From: Blastocystis sp. Blastoise
Lineage: Eukaryota; Sar; Bigyra; Opalinata; Blastocystidae
Direction of reading: 5' to 3'
Length of the DNA stretch: 64,000 bases
Assembly: GCA_039096225.1 (NCBI GenBank)
Contig: JBBPEB010000014.1
Coordinates: 186,001-250,000, forward strand
Shown here piece after piece: positions 39,701 through 52,361 of the stretch. A model generated the notes under the pieces. The model ran no database searches, was not told the DNA's origin, and saw only the letters and a program-made list of their open reading frames with translations. The first letter of the stretch is position 1, and each line of letters begins with the position of its first letter. Both the position numbers and the translations under genes were made by a program.

Positions 39701-40093
39701 TTATGATACTATACAAAAATAAATTATTGTGGAATTTCTTGAATTATATATAAACAAGTGATGAATAAATATACATCAGAAGCAAAGAAACAATCCAGAC
39801 CACGAGCATCTAATGGCTTCTGTTCAACTATATACATTGAAATTCAACTTTATGAGCTCTATCTATATCTACAATAATAAAAATATACGTATCGGCTCAT
39901 TTGTATTGACATATCGGTATTGTGAAAGGTGTTTTAAACACATTGGATATCCAGCAGCTGCCTGCATGCAATATCTATGTTCATCATCATATTTCTGTAT
40001 GTTTTCAATAACTTCTACCCTTTTCTGCTCATAAAAAGGGTTTTTAATCTCCTTATAAATCAAATTGTTTTTATTACTCTCACCTGAATTCAT
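36780..40093 (-). CDS. SET-domain lysine methyltransferase with R1-type CXXC zinc finger
   Basis: The start is [16 protein letters not shown] at 40093. Near residue 43, [20 protein letters not shown] resembles the C/C/H end of a C3Hc3H finger. A middle region (39466-38990) has CCICQYKI. At about 38800-38420 a zinc finger is spread over exons: CHKC, then [13 protein letters not shown], then [13 protein letters not shown]. The spacing C-x2-C-x3-C-x-C-x2-C is that of the zf-4CXXC_R1 domain of CDCA7. A Ser-rich linker follows. The SET domain comes last: [66 protein letters not shown] and post-[17 protein letters not shown]. The catalytic NHSC and the ELTYDY block are intact and resemble SET1/MLL H3K4 enzymes. 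I know of no family with this pairing. One intron inside the SET coding part is AT-AC. Confidence 0.8.
37097..37234 (-). other. Candidate U12-type AT-AC intron in SET domain
   Basis: The intron begins ATATCCTTTTATCC at 37234, a perfect match to the U12 5' consensus. It ends ATAATACTAC at 37097. TTCCTTCAT places the presumed branch A at 37106, 9 nt before the last base. An in-frame TAA just before the exon, with no AG after it, rules out GT-AG. Splicing joins HHESDY to [13 protein letters not shown], aligning with the SYMFRVD block of SET1 proteins. Confidence 0.78.
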
Positions 40094-41101
40094 TCTTTGA
40101 TCAACTCTTGTATGTAAAGCTATAGCGTTATCAAAATGAATGAATAGAAATTGAGGGATAATAAAAAAAACAGGTCGAAATATCCCACAAAAAAGTATTA
40201 ATTTTCCCGTGATTAAATAATGAAAAAACAGCGATTTTTTACTTTTTCATATAATTTTGTTTTTTATTCTGTTATTTATTTGTAGCAGCATAACATATTT
40301 ATCATTGTTGAATAATTGATAAAGATATATTTAGTCATGTTTAAGATTCTTATCATTTAGAATTTAGTTATAAGGTATAATGAAATGAAATCTTATGAAT
40401 AAGTTTAATTAATGTACGTTAAAGAACTGGAATGCTATATCTATGTGTTCGTCTATTGGATTCTAATTATGAAGTATTTTAAAAAGACAGTTTTTTTCTA
40501 AAAAAATTGATCTTTTTTATTTTTTTTTATTATGTGTACTGTGTATATATACAGCTATATAGTATTTTTACCAAAAAAAACTATGTGATTACCTTAATTA
40601 TTCTGAAAAGAAAAAATAATGTTTTCAATATGTAATTGAAAATGATTGTATTTTTTAATCAATTCAATCAAATACTTGCATTTTTGATAGATACTTCTTT
40701 CATTGGATATTTTTATATGATTCTGTTTCAACGAGCTATATAATTATCATTATTTTTTTTAAATTAAATTTTTAATAATTAAATCCATGTTAAGTCCTTT
40801 CTCTTAATGTTTTTGATAGATTAATAATTGTTGCAATATGAATATTATAAAATAATTTGATTATTTTTCATTTTTATAACAATTTGCTTGATAATCGTAT
40901 ATAACTTGACTCTATTTATATGTACGGCACATATCTACATAACTTATTGTTATTTTATTTTTAAATAGCATATTTAAAATGTTTTTTACTATAAATAAAT
41001 TATAAGTTTTACTGAAGCAAAACAAGAAGATACTAAAACGTTTTAAGATACAATAAAAAGAAATGAACTAGAAAAGGATATAAATGAATAGAAATCAATG
41101 T
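40094..41101. other. Intergenic, about 1 kb
   Basis: AT-rich DNA between the start of the SET gene and the end of urocanase. Mono- and dinucleotide runs are common. No gene is recognisable. Confidence 0.5.
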
Positions 41102-42028
41102 TTAGAAGGTAGCACTAATTTTCTCTAAGACCTCCTCATTAACATCGTTCATCTTAGTGAAAGTATATAAAGGTTCAACGTCCATAGCTCTCTTAGTAGC
41201 TAACACAGCATTATCGTTACGAGCCCAAGCACGTCTACTAATACCATTTTGAACATCCCAGAATAACATACGTTGAGCACGAATCTATAGGAATAGAATA
41301 ATAAGTATATGATGATAATAATATAGAATAATAATATATAAATATATAAATAAATATATATATATATATACATCAGCAGCTCTGGATCCATCAAGAAGGA
41401 AGCCAAAACCTCCGTTGATGACTTCACCCCAACCGACACCACCACCGTTGTGAATAGATACCCAAGTGGCACCACGAGCAGCGTCACCAATGACGTTCTG
41501 AATAGCCATATCAGCACAGTAAGCAGAACCATCAGTAATATTAGAAGTTTCTCTGTAAGGTGAATCAGTACCAGAGACATCATGATGATCTCTACCTAGG
41601 ACAATAGGGGCAGAAATAATTCCCTTGGCAACAGCGTTATTGAAGGCACGAGCAATCTTCATACGACCTTCACCATCAGCATATAAAATACGAGCTTCAG
41701 AACCAACAACCTAGAAGTGAGTTATAGTTATATCAAGAGAATATATAATATATATAATAATAATAATATATATAATATATAATAATATATAATAATATAT
41801 AATAATAATAAATAATATATATAATAATATATATAATAAATAATAATATAATATAATAGATAATAATATATATACCATTTTATTTTCATCAGCATGACGA
41901 ATCCAATGTAAGTTATCACGGAGTTGAGCTTGAATAACTTCAGGAGGGTTTTCAGCTAAGAGTTCTTCAAATATATCTCCAGCAATCTTATCACTCATCA
42001 CTAAATCTTCATGCTTACCACTAGTACA

Positions 42029-42064
<36 letters not shown>

Positions 42065-44209
42065 ATTATTATTATTAGAAATTAAAATAAATCAATATTA
42101 TTATTAAATATATAATAAAAAATAACAATATCCCATCTGAAAGGACCAAATCCTAAGGAGAAGATATCACCCATAATATCTTGAACATAAGAAGGATATT
42201 TGAAGCCACCAACACCATAGTTCTTTTCACCCTCTTTAGCAAGAATATCAGCACCAGCTCTAGAAGATTCAAGTAAGAAAGAATTACCATAATCCCAGAA
42301 TCTCATACCACGAGCAGTTAATTTATTAATAGCAATAACTTGACGTCTTAAAGATTCCCAAACCTTTTGTTTGAATAATTCAGGGTTTTCTCTCATCATG
42401 ATTCTAGATTCTTCTTCAGTCATACCAGCAGGGTAATAACCACCCATATAAGGATTATGAAGAGAAGTTTGATCTGAACCTAAATCAACTAATAATTCTT
42501 CTTCTTCAGCAAATCTTTCCCAGACATCAACGATATTACCTAAGAAACCATAAGCAACAACAGAACCTTCTAGAATAGGAATAAAATAAATAGTTATTGT
42601 ATAAAGATAAAAATAAAAATAAGCATCAAATAAAATAAAAATAATAAGTAAAATAATTATAATAATACATATTATATTACATACCTTTTCTGGCCTTCTT
42701 AACACGGTCAATAAGAGTATCTAAATCATAAATACGTTCACTGATCCATCCTTGGTTGAAACGCTTATCAAGAGCAGCTTGATCAACTTATATATTATTA
42801 TTATAATTATTATAGATATATATATATATACTTCAGCAATAACACCAATACAACCAGCAATAAGAGCAGCTTTACCTTATATGAATAATAATAATAATAT
42901 ATTATTATTATATATATATATCCTTGAGCACCAGACATACCACCAAGACCAGAAGAAATATAAACCTTTCCTTTCATATCATTAACACCTAAGTATTTAC
43001 GACCAGCATTAAGAACAGTAATAGTAGTACCATGGACAATACCTTGAGGACCAATATAACAATAAGAACCAGCAGTCATTTGACCATAAATATGTATATA
43101 ATAATATAGATATAATAATATATATATAAATATATAATAATAAGAGTATATTAAAAATAATAATATATATAAATAGTAACACCTTGAGCGTACATCTTTT
43201 CATACATATCCTTAGAGGAATAATTAGGAATAACCATACCTATAAATATATATATATATACAATAGCTTTATAGAATAACATTAATATATATATATATAT
43301 ACCATTGGTAATAACAAGTCTAGGAGCATCTCTATGAGAGGGGAATAAACCCATTGGATGACCAGAATACATAGATAAAGTTTGTTCATCAGTCATTTCA
43401 CTTAAATATTTCATAAGTAAGTGATATTGAGCCCAATTGGAAAGAACAGAACCGTTACCACCATAAGTAACTAATTCATGAGGGAATTGAGCAACTCTCT
43501 TATCAAGGTTATTCATAATCATAAGTTGAATAGCAGCAGCTTGTTGACACTTAGCAGGATAACATTCAATAGGATAAGCCTTCATTTCATATTGAGTAGG
43601 ACGGAATCTGTACATGTAAAACAATTATTTTCAATAATATATAAATATCAAATAATAATGAACAGAGATCAAAAAAATATTAATGAACAAAGATAAAGAT
43701 AATAATAATGAACAGAAACAAAAAAAAATATTAATGAACAAAGATCAAAAAAAATATTAATGAACAAAGATAAAAAAAAAATATTAATGAACAAAGATCA
43801 AAAAAAATATTAATGAACAAAGATAAAAAAAAATAATATTAATGAACAGAGATAAAAAAAAATGATTAATGAACAATTACATACCTGTACATGTAAATAT
43901 GGCCATAAGTCTTTAATTCTTCAGCAAATTCAAGACCAAGTTGTTCATGGAATTCAGCAGGGAAGTATCTTAAAGCATTCTTAACAGCTAAAGCAAACTC
44001 TTCTTTGTTCAACATAACAGGTCTCTTAGGAGCATGAGGAACAGAGGGATCAAGAGGCTTTGTATGCTAATTAAAGAAAATAAAAAAGATAGGAGAGATA
44101 ATGACCAAATGATCGACGAAAGAAGAAAATAACAGATATAAAAAGGATATAATTCAGGCATAGGATTGAGGGGAATACCTCTAGCGAGACTGGATAAATC
44201 TACTTGCAT
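41102..44209 (-). CDS. UROC1: Urocanate hydratase (urocanase)
   Basis: Start [19 protein letters not shown] at 44209; end LEKISATF at 41102. Splicing about nine exons gives the complete enzyme of about 680 residues, as usual. Visible blocks: [82 protein letters not shown]. Then the NAD-binding [60 protein letters not shown] with the active-site Cys, [18 protein letters not shown] and [15 protein letters not shown]. It converts urocanate to imidazolone propionate in histidine breakdown, using NAD+ as electrophile. No other histidine-utilisation gene is nearby. The first intron is AT-AC. The second is repeat-filled and flanked by a direct repeat. Confidence 0.95.
43608..43884 (-). repeat. Repeat-filled urocanase intron flanked by 13-nt direct repeat
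   Basis: The upstream exon ends TTTACATGTACAG (43897-43885) and the intron itself ends with the same 13 bases (43620-43608). The body has about nine copies of an ATTAATGAACAAAGAT unit followed by A runs. It starts GTATGTAATTG. The junction reads YMY/RFRP. Confidence 0.9.
44062..44150 (-). other. Candidate U12-type AT-AC intron in urocanase
   Basis: The 89-nt intron begins ATATCCTTTTTATATC at 44150 and ends TTAGCATAC at 44062. TTCTTTAAT gives a presumed branch A at 44071, 9 nt before the last base. Splicing yields [20 protein letters not shown], which matches the start of animal urocanase. Every GT-AG alternative ends in a stop or loses the conserved N terminus. Confidence 0.8.
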
Positions 44210-44799
44210 TTTTAGAATAATATAGCTATTAATAGGAACTACACAATAATAAAGAAAACGAAAACCAGAAAAGCTCTAAAAAAGAGAAACCATTTCATTC
44301 CTCAGAGAAAAATGTACAGGTATCACACTCAATAAGAAATAACTATGAAATTTATATAAAAAGAAAAAAGACTATTCGTTTCTCTCCTTTTCTGCCGAAT
44401 TGTTCTCCATCATTTTTTGTTTGTGTGTAACGTTTTATTTTTATATGTTTTCTCCATTGTTTCTAAAGTAAATCTCTTTTAATTTGCTTATTTGCCTATT
44501 GCATAACCTAAGATATTGAAAGAATCATAAATTTAGCCTCTTGAAACTGTTAATGATGTCTCAGATTGTTCCACTATACCTTATTTATGTATTGAATGAT
44601 TATATTGAATGATAGTAGTTTTTTTATATTCTACAAGATTTAACAAATAATTGTTTATTTATCTAATTAACTCCATTTGAAGTTATTTTTATCATATCTT
44701 CCTTCAAATTGATCAATATATAATTTATTTTTATAAGAAAATAGGTGTATACATATTAAATCATGAATAAAGCAATATAAAGAATATTTTATATTTTAA
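44210..44799. other. Intergenic
   Basis: AT-rich spacer upstream of urocanase and downstream of the coiled-coil gene. No feature recognised. Confidence 0.5.
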
Positions 44800-45016
44800 T
44801 TATATCGTAAGTCCATATTTCTTTAAAATCTGTATATATTTTTGTCTAGAGTATTTCCAATAGATATGTGGTTGATATATATGTTGTAGATCATAATCGT
44901 TAGGAATAAGAAGCTCAGAATCATTGTGTGTTGTAAATAGTTGAATAGGTTTCTGGATTTCTGACGTTGTTTCATATAATAATAAATGAGAGATATTTGA
45001 AAGATCCTCTATGGAT

Positions 45017-45087
<71 letters not shown>

Positions 45088-46521
45088 TAGACAGAATAAC
45101 AAAAAAAACCAAATACCTTGTTGCTTTCTAGAACAACACTCTTTTTTTGTTCTTTTGGATTCTGAAATTAAAAAATCAGAATTTAAAGATAATATCCTTT
45201 TCTTTGAGTTTACATGAAGGAGCGTTTCTAAATATGGTTTTTTGAAATGATTTTGTAATTCTTCATATTGTTGTATATTTGAAGTCAAACATGCATTCTA
45301 TATATAGAACATAGTACTCCTAAAATATGATTTAGAAAATACTTCTTCAGCAACTGTTTTTAGAAGTGATTTTGTGTTAAGTATTCTTTGAGATACATTT
45401 TCAAGTCGTTTATTTATGAGGATAAACGAAGATTCAAGTGTTGACTTATTCATTATTGTCTTTATTGTCTTTATACATTGATCCTTATTATAAATAGCAG
45501 ATACAGACAAAACTCTAAAAGTAATAATACAATTTATTATTATATAATATAGAATCATACTGATCAATAAGGATCTTCATATCAATCATGCTTCTTCGAA
45601 GAGATATCATTTCTTTCTTTATATTCGAAATAGACTTCTTGTATATCAAGACTCTATATAAACGTCATGAAGACAAAATAATTTATGAGTATACTTATGA
45701 TATGTATATTCATCATTCTGCTTATATATATCAACTATTTGTTTTAAATAATAAATTTCTTCTTCTTGTTTCTTTATAATATCTTTTTGACCTTCTATTT
45801 GTGTATTCGCTACTTGAACACATTGAAGAACTCTATATATGTTCCGTAAATTATCATAAATATACAAATACTCTTGTAGTTTTCCATTAAGGATACAAGG
45901 AAACTGTGTAAATAATGTTCTACATTGCTCAAGAACACTTTGAAATAAAGAGAATTGATATTGAAGTCCTGCTATTGCCATTCTATCCTATAAAGTATAA
46001 ATTTATATAATAATAATTCTATACATACTTTCATTAGAATACTTCGTGAATGGCGTTCTTGTTTCTTCATTTTATTCTCTACGATAGCTAATTGAGATTC
46101 TAATTTTAATATATAATCCTAAAATATTTCATTTTTTTATCTAAAGATAATAATCATTATACTTCTAAATCGATGTTCTTCTTGCTATATAAAAGAACAT
46201 GAAAACTAAAAATAATATTCGAAAATATACAAAAGATTATTCATTTCTTCATTATACTTATCATTCAATGACTTATATATTTTATTCTGCGAACCTATCA
46301 ATATTAAAAAAATCTTAAAAACCCAAAATACAAATCATTTGCAAATGTAATTCTTCTACATAATTCTTTTGCTCTTCATTGGATATTAACTACTCTATTA
46401 GTCTATATATCATATAAAAAATGCATACAGCATATTCAGATATATATCGGAGATCTTGTTTCAATAATCGTAATTCACACAGAATTTGTTTGATCAATGC
46501 ACATTTTTCTGTCTCTTCCAT
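44800..46521 (-). CDS. Coiled-coil protein of unknown function
   Basis: The start is MEETEKCALIKQILCELRLL at 46521 and the end is YIQILKKYGLTI at 44800. Short exons code heptad-rich helices: LKQDLRYISEYA, NYVEELHLQM, YKSLNDKYNEEMNNLL, YILKLESQLAIVENKMKKQE, and IEGQKDIIKKQEEEIYYL. A later part has SFILINKRLENVSQRIL and a basic patch ISESKRTKKECCSRKQQ. The last exon is Ile/Leu/Gln-rich, ending in a Tyr/Lys-rich helix. I do not recognise a family. It could belong to a centrosomal, kinetochore or trafficking complex. Several introns are under 50 nt, so exon limits are approximate. Confidence 0.55.
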
Positions 46522-46850
46522 TCTTTTTGATAGTCTATTATATCATATAAGTGTAAATTATAGCATCTATTTAATAATCAAAGAAATATAAATAAAACGA
46601 AACCCTCCATAAATAGAATCACAATTACTGGAGAACAAGAAAAGCAATTGTCGAATAAAAAACCTTAAAAAGTGGTTCACAATTCATTTTTTCTTTTCTT
46701 CATTTTTTGGATATATTTGCATAACTTGTCTCTTTTCTTCGCTTTTATGGCTCTACCTTATTCTTTAGTCTCAACAGTTTCTTTTAATGAAATAGTCATG
46801 GAATTATTCCCAATAAATAAAATAACTTACATTGTATACTTTACTATCTC
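46522..46850. other. Intergenic, divergent promoter region
   Basis: 329 bp between the start codons of the coiled-coil protein and the histidine kinase. T-rich, with no recognisable motif. Confidence 0.4.
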
Positions 46851-48121
46851 ATGGATGAATATAATAGCACATTGAAATATGCAGAGACAACGTATAATTT
46901 TATATGGATTGATTATAATTCATCTACGGATCTTATCATTAATTGTGGTCTCATTACGCCTTTGTTTCAAAAATTATTTCATGTTTCCAATCAAGATATT
47001 GTCTTAGATTCTCAGTTAAATTCAATCTTCAAATATAAATCAGATTTCAACTTCATTAAAGAGATCATTAACAAAATGTTAATGACTCATGTCATTCAAA
47101 AGCATATATCAAGAAGAACAATCAATAAGATATCTTGTGATATTCATGTATATAGAATTGGAGCATCGTATGTATTTAAAATCTTCTTTTCTAAAACAGT
47201 ATGTCCAATCTATGATCTTTATCATAAACGATACAAGCATTCAAGAAAGTTATCAAAACATTCTTCAAATCAAGTAGTTGTTTCTTCAATATCCTCAGAA
47301 ATATCAGCAAGTTGTTCTTCAAATCAAGATTCAAATACAATAAAAACTATTTTTTATAATCAACTGTCTTCATTTGACATTTGTCATGTCCTCTTTAATT
47401 ATCCATCTTTTTCTATACTATATATAGATGGAATACAAGATAAATCAATTCAAAAACAGTTTCTTTCAACTCCTCTTTCAGATCTTCTCCTTCCCTTAGA
47501 AAATAAAACATTAGTTTCGTTAATAGATTCTATAGACTTCCAGCAACCCTATATATGTAACATAGGAATGCTACTTAAGGATCAAGAATATCAAATTGTC
47601 AAATGTCTTTTTTATATCGAAAAAGAGCCCGAGAATAAACAACAAACACGTAGATTTATATTATTTGTTTTATTCTTATTATTTATTTTATTTTTATTAA
47701 TTATTTTATTTTCTTTTATTATTTGCTATTATTTATATTATTTTTATAGTATTTGTTTTTTTTTTAAATTATTTACTAATTTTGTCAAATTTTGGTTTAC
47801 TATTGTTTCTTCTATATATATATGTATATATTCTATAGATATGTTCTATGATGCTCATGACATTTGTCTTCTCTCCGCAACTCCACATAAATATATACAT
47901 CTCTTTCTCTCTTTCTCTGTATATATTATATATATATATATTATATTCATATATATATTATACATTATCTATAGAATACAATACAACGTGTGTCGTCGTC
48001 CTTCTTAACTGTCTTCAAAGAGTATTCCTATATATGTAACTATGGTATTATTGTTCTTCAAGAAGACATGACTACTATATCACTCTATAATAACTATGTT
48101 AAAAAATGGATCAAATCTATC

Positions 48122-48152
<31 letters not shown>

Positions 48153-51100
48153 TATCTTTATAAATATACATAACACTTTCTATAATGATCATCAATTCAA
48201 TCTAATTCATCATATATATAAATAATCCTTTAATATCCTATAATACTATATATATAGAACAATCAATCGATAGCATTATATTTATCATCTTCATCCTTCG
48301 AAGAACTTCGAAAGGATCTTAGTCACGTGCATAACCCCCATCATCCCTCTTCTCTCTCTGGTCTCTATTATACATTCTTAGCTACAAATAAACCTCTCTC
48401 TATATATGTAAATCTATATTATAATACATCTCTACATTTATTTTTTCTCCATCTTATTAATGAAACAGAAGAGAAAGAGAAACAATATGCACAAGAATTT
48501 GAATATCGTACACTTGAATTAACTGCTTCGATTTCTAATACATTAGTGCACCTTCTCTGTACCTATAGTTTTACTATTGATCCTATTACACTATTTATTA
48601 CTCGATATAGCCCTTCCTTCCAGAGAGAAATGGGAGGAGAAGGAGATAGTCTACACATGACTATTATGGATATTCTCTATAGTAATAATGATAAACTAGT
48701 ATTTCATCAATATTTTGAAAAAGTTTATAAGAATATCTTACCTCATATAGAATTCTATTTAGATATAAAGAAAAGAAATGGGCAAAGAAAAAGATGTAAA
48801 TTTCTGATAACTCGTGCTGTAGTTATTGTAGAGATTATTATTTGTATCACAGAAGAACCCCCATTTGTGGATGATTATGAGTTACGGAACACAGTACGAA
48901 GATTAGAAAATGAGAAATCAAGTTACTTAGAATCCCTTGTAGGTATATATATGATCATGAATTTAGACACATATATAATTGAATATGTTCAATGCCCCAG
49001 TAATAGTCGATTATGTTTAAACTCAGGAAGAAGTTTAATGGATATTATTGATCGCTCGAAGAGAAGTGACATCGAACAACTATTTATACGTATGAAAGAA
49101 ACCAATATACCGATAAAAGACAAAGAAATCGAATTCAATATTAATGGTATATATATAGTATTTATTCTAGCTTTTATTGTATACATATATTATATTATTG
49201 TATATTATATAGTTTTATGAGTTTTTATGAATATTCTTGTTATTTAAAAAATAGTTTGTTTATTTAATAATAATATATATATATAGAGTTAATGTATTCC
49301 ATGCAGTTCAATGCAACCCCCATAGAAGATACAAATTCATGTGTAATTATCTCTCTCAATATCTCTACAGTCACGAATAAGGTATATATATATATATATA
49401 TATACTACTTTGTTTTACTTGATATAAAATAAAAATTCATTTTTTTTTATCATTATAATTTACTTGATTTTATTATATATATACATATATATTATATCCT
49501 TTGTCAACTCTACTATATATATATAGTATTACTTCTCCTCCCTCCCTTCCTCTCTCACGAATTCAGCCTCTTCTCCATTTTATACCCTTAAAGCGGAACT
49601 CAATCGGTTTCTCCTTTTTCTCTTCGATCATATCTCTTTGGGAACATGTATTATAGATATATGGACATTAGATATTAAAGAAGTATCTATTTCTGTTAAA
49701 CAAAGACTAAGAATCAAAAGATATAAGAACTTAAAAGATTATATTTATAGAAAAGAAGACATTCATACTTTATTATGGCATATAGGAAATATATCCACAA
49801 AACAAGCTTTTTATAATATTCCTGTCGTATTCAGAAACTCATGTATATTATTATGTTTATTATATTTATTATATTTATTATATTTATTATATTTATTATA
49901 TTTATTATATTTATTATATTTATTATATTTATTATTATATTTATTATATTTATTATATTTATTATATTTATTATATTTATTATTATTATTATATTTATTA
50001 TTATATTAATGCACTTTTCTTCTATTAAATAATATTCATATATACTTTATTGAATAACATATATTCCTATATATATATTCCTTCTAGCTTGTCAGTATCT
50101 TCTGAAATTGTCTGGATTTGCATATCCTCTTGATGATTCCGTCCTTCTTACTTTCAGCAACATTCAGCAAGATCTATATATTCCTCCTTCGCAATCTCCA
50201 CTTACTCCTCTTCCTTCTCTTCCTCATCCTTTATCTACTAATACTAATAATACAAATACTATTAATAATAATAATGATAGTGATATTATATATACTACAA
50301 ATATCAATACAAATAATAATTCGAATAGAACTCATATGGTATCTCCTTCCTGTTCTATTCTTCCACCTGTTTCTATTCCTCTGAATACTCCTTTTAATAT
50401 ACCTACCTCTTTACTCCCTTCTCTATTCTCTCTTATTAATACTTATTTATATTATTGTTTACTTCTTCCTTCTCCTCCTTATTCTTTCCTCTTTATCTCC
50501 AATAGACTTAAAACACTTCTTAATATACAAGATATGTCCTATTCAAATATATCTATATTTCAATATATGAATGAGATCTATGTAGTTCAACTTCAACAAC
50601 TATTACAAACACTAGATACATCGAAAGATATACAATATATTGATATACCTCTGAATATTCCTGGAAAAGAGAATTTGTGGTGTTCTATAGCTGTACTTCC
50701 TCTAGAAGCTAAGTATAATATGAATATGGAAAATGAATATATTCACGGGAATGATCCTATAAAGAGAGAAGACGAGAGTGATCAAGAGATAGGAATGAAT
50801 ATCGATATTGATATAGATACATCGTTGAAGCCAGAACAAGTGAATTGCCATGATTATGAATGTAATTACCCTTATTTCTCATTAGGAACTTCATCAAATA
50901 TTAAGAAGAATAAGAATGAAGAAAAAAATAGAAATAATATAAATAATGTAAATGATAAAAATAGCTTAAATAATATAAATAATATAAATAATATTAATGA
51001 TAAAAATAACAAAAATAATGTAAATGATAAAAATAACAAAGATAATATAAATAATCAAAATAACTTAAATAATATAAATAAGACATCATCATTATCATCC

Positions 51101-52186
51101 TCATTATCTTCTTCCTCCTCTTCTCCCTCTTCTTGTTATCTCTCTTCTTCTGTTCCTTCGCACACTTCAAATGTACCTACTTGTAATCCACATTATATTG
51201 CTTATTCTACTTCTATCTTCTTATTATTCCACTCTGTAAAAGCAGAGTCGCCAACACTGTTAAAACAAAAAGAACACTTATTCTTAAAGACACTGGAGTA
51301 TAATTATACTATTAATAATATAGATGAAGCTATATTAACTATTGATATAGATCATTATATATGTCAATCATGTAATTCTATATATACCCAAATGATAGAT
51401 AAAGAAGGAGTAGGTACAAACTTCATAGAGAGAATTGATACTAAGTATAAATCGTTAGTAACACAAATGTTCACAAATATTATTCATAATAAAACATCAT
51501 GCAAACGAATTGTTGTACAAGTAAGATATTTATTGTTATGTTTATTATATTTATATGCATTAAATTATTATGTTTATTATTGATAATCATCTATTAGAAT
51601 CATCATTTAAAATTCTTTTTAATCTATATTGATCCACTATTAAAGCTATTTCATAATTATAATTTCTCGTCTATTATTAATTAATATATATAAAAAGTAT
51701 ATATATCTAGATCATTTCATTTTCTGGAATCACATTATGGATTGATTTATCCGCACTGTATCTCCCTTCTTCAAGATCTCTTTTCCTTCTGCTCAAGAAC
51801 TGTACGGAGAACGAAGCTCGAGCCACAAGAGAACGTCGACTTGTATCTTATATAATGGAATCCGTTGAACAACAAAAGATTCTCTTTGAAGCTGCTTTTA
51901 ATGGTACATTTCATATTAACTTAAAAACATTTATTCTTACTTCTGTATCTCCTGCATTTATTCAACTTATTGGATACTCTTTAGAAAACAAATGTATTCT
52001 TAATTATGTCTCTCTTACACAGAAATATAAATTGAAACATATTTTATCCTCTATGGCGAATTCAGGTCAACCTCTTCAAGCCTATCGTCAATATCTATAT
52101 ATACCACGAGATGAATTACCTTCATTAGCAACTACTATTGGACCTCTATCTCCACCTTCCTCCTCCTCTATTCATACAGACACTAC

Positions 52187-52236
<50 letters not shown>

Positions 52237-52266
52237 TCTCAGATAATAATAATAATAATATCTCAG

Positions 52267-52361
<95 letters not shown>

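Noticed and set aside
47650-47838. Hydrophobic stretch in the histidine kinase that looks like membrane helices
   Set aside because: The exon ends at 47649 before GTAGATTT and resumes at 47839 after TTCTATAG. The Leu/Phe/Ile-rich part is intron.
49470-49530. ATATCCTTT at about 49486 as another U12 5' site
   Set aside because: It lies inside a normal GT-AG intron that already closes in frame at 49381 and 49527.
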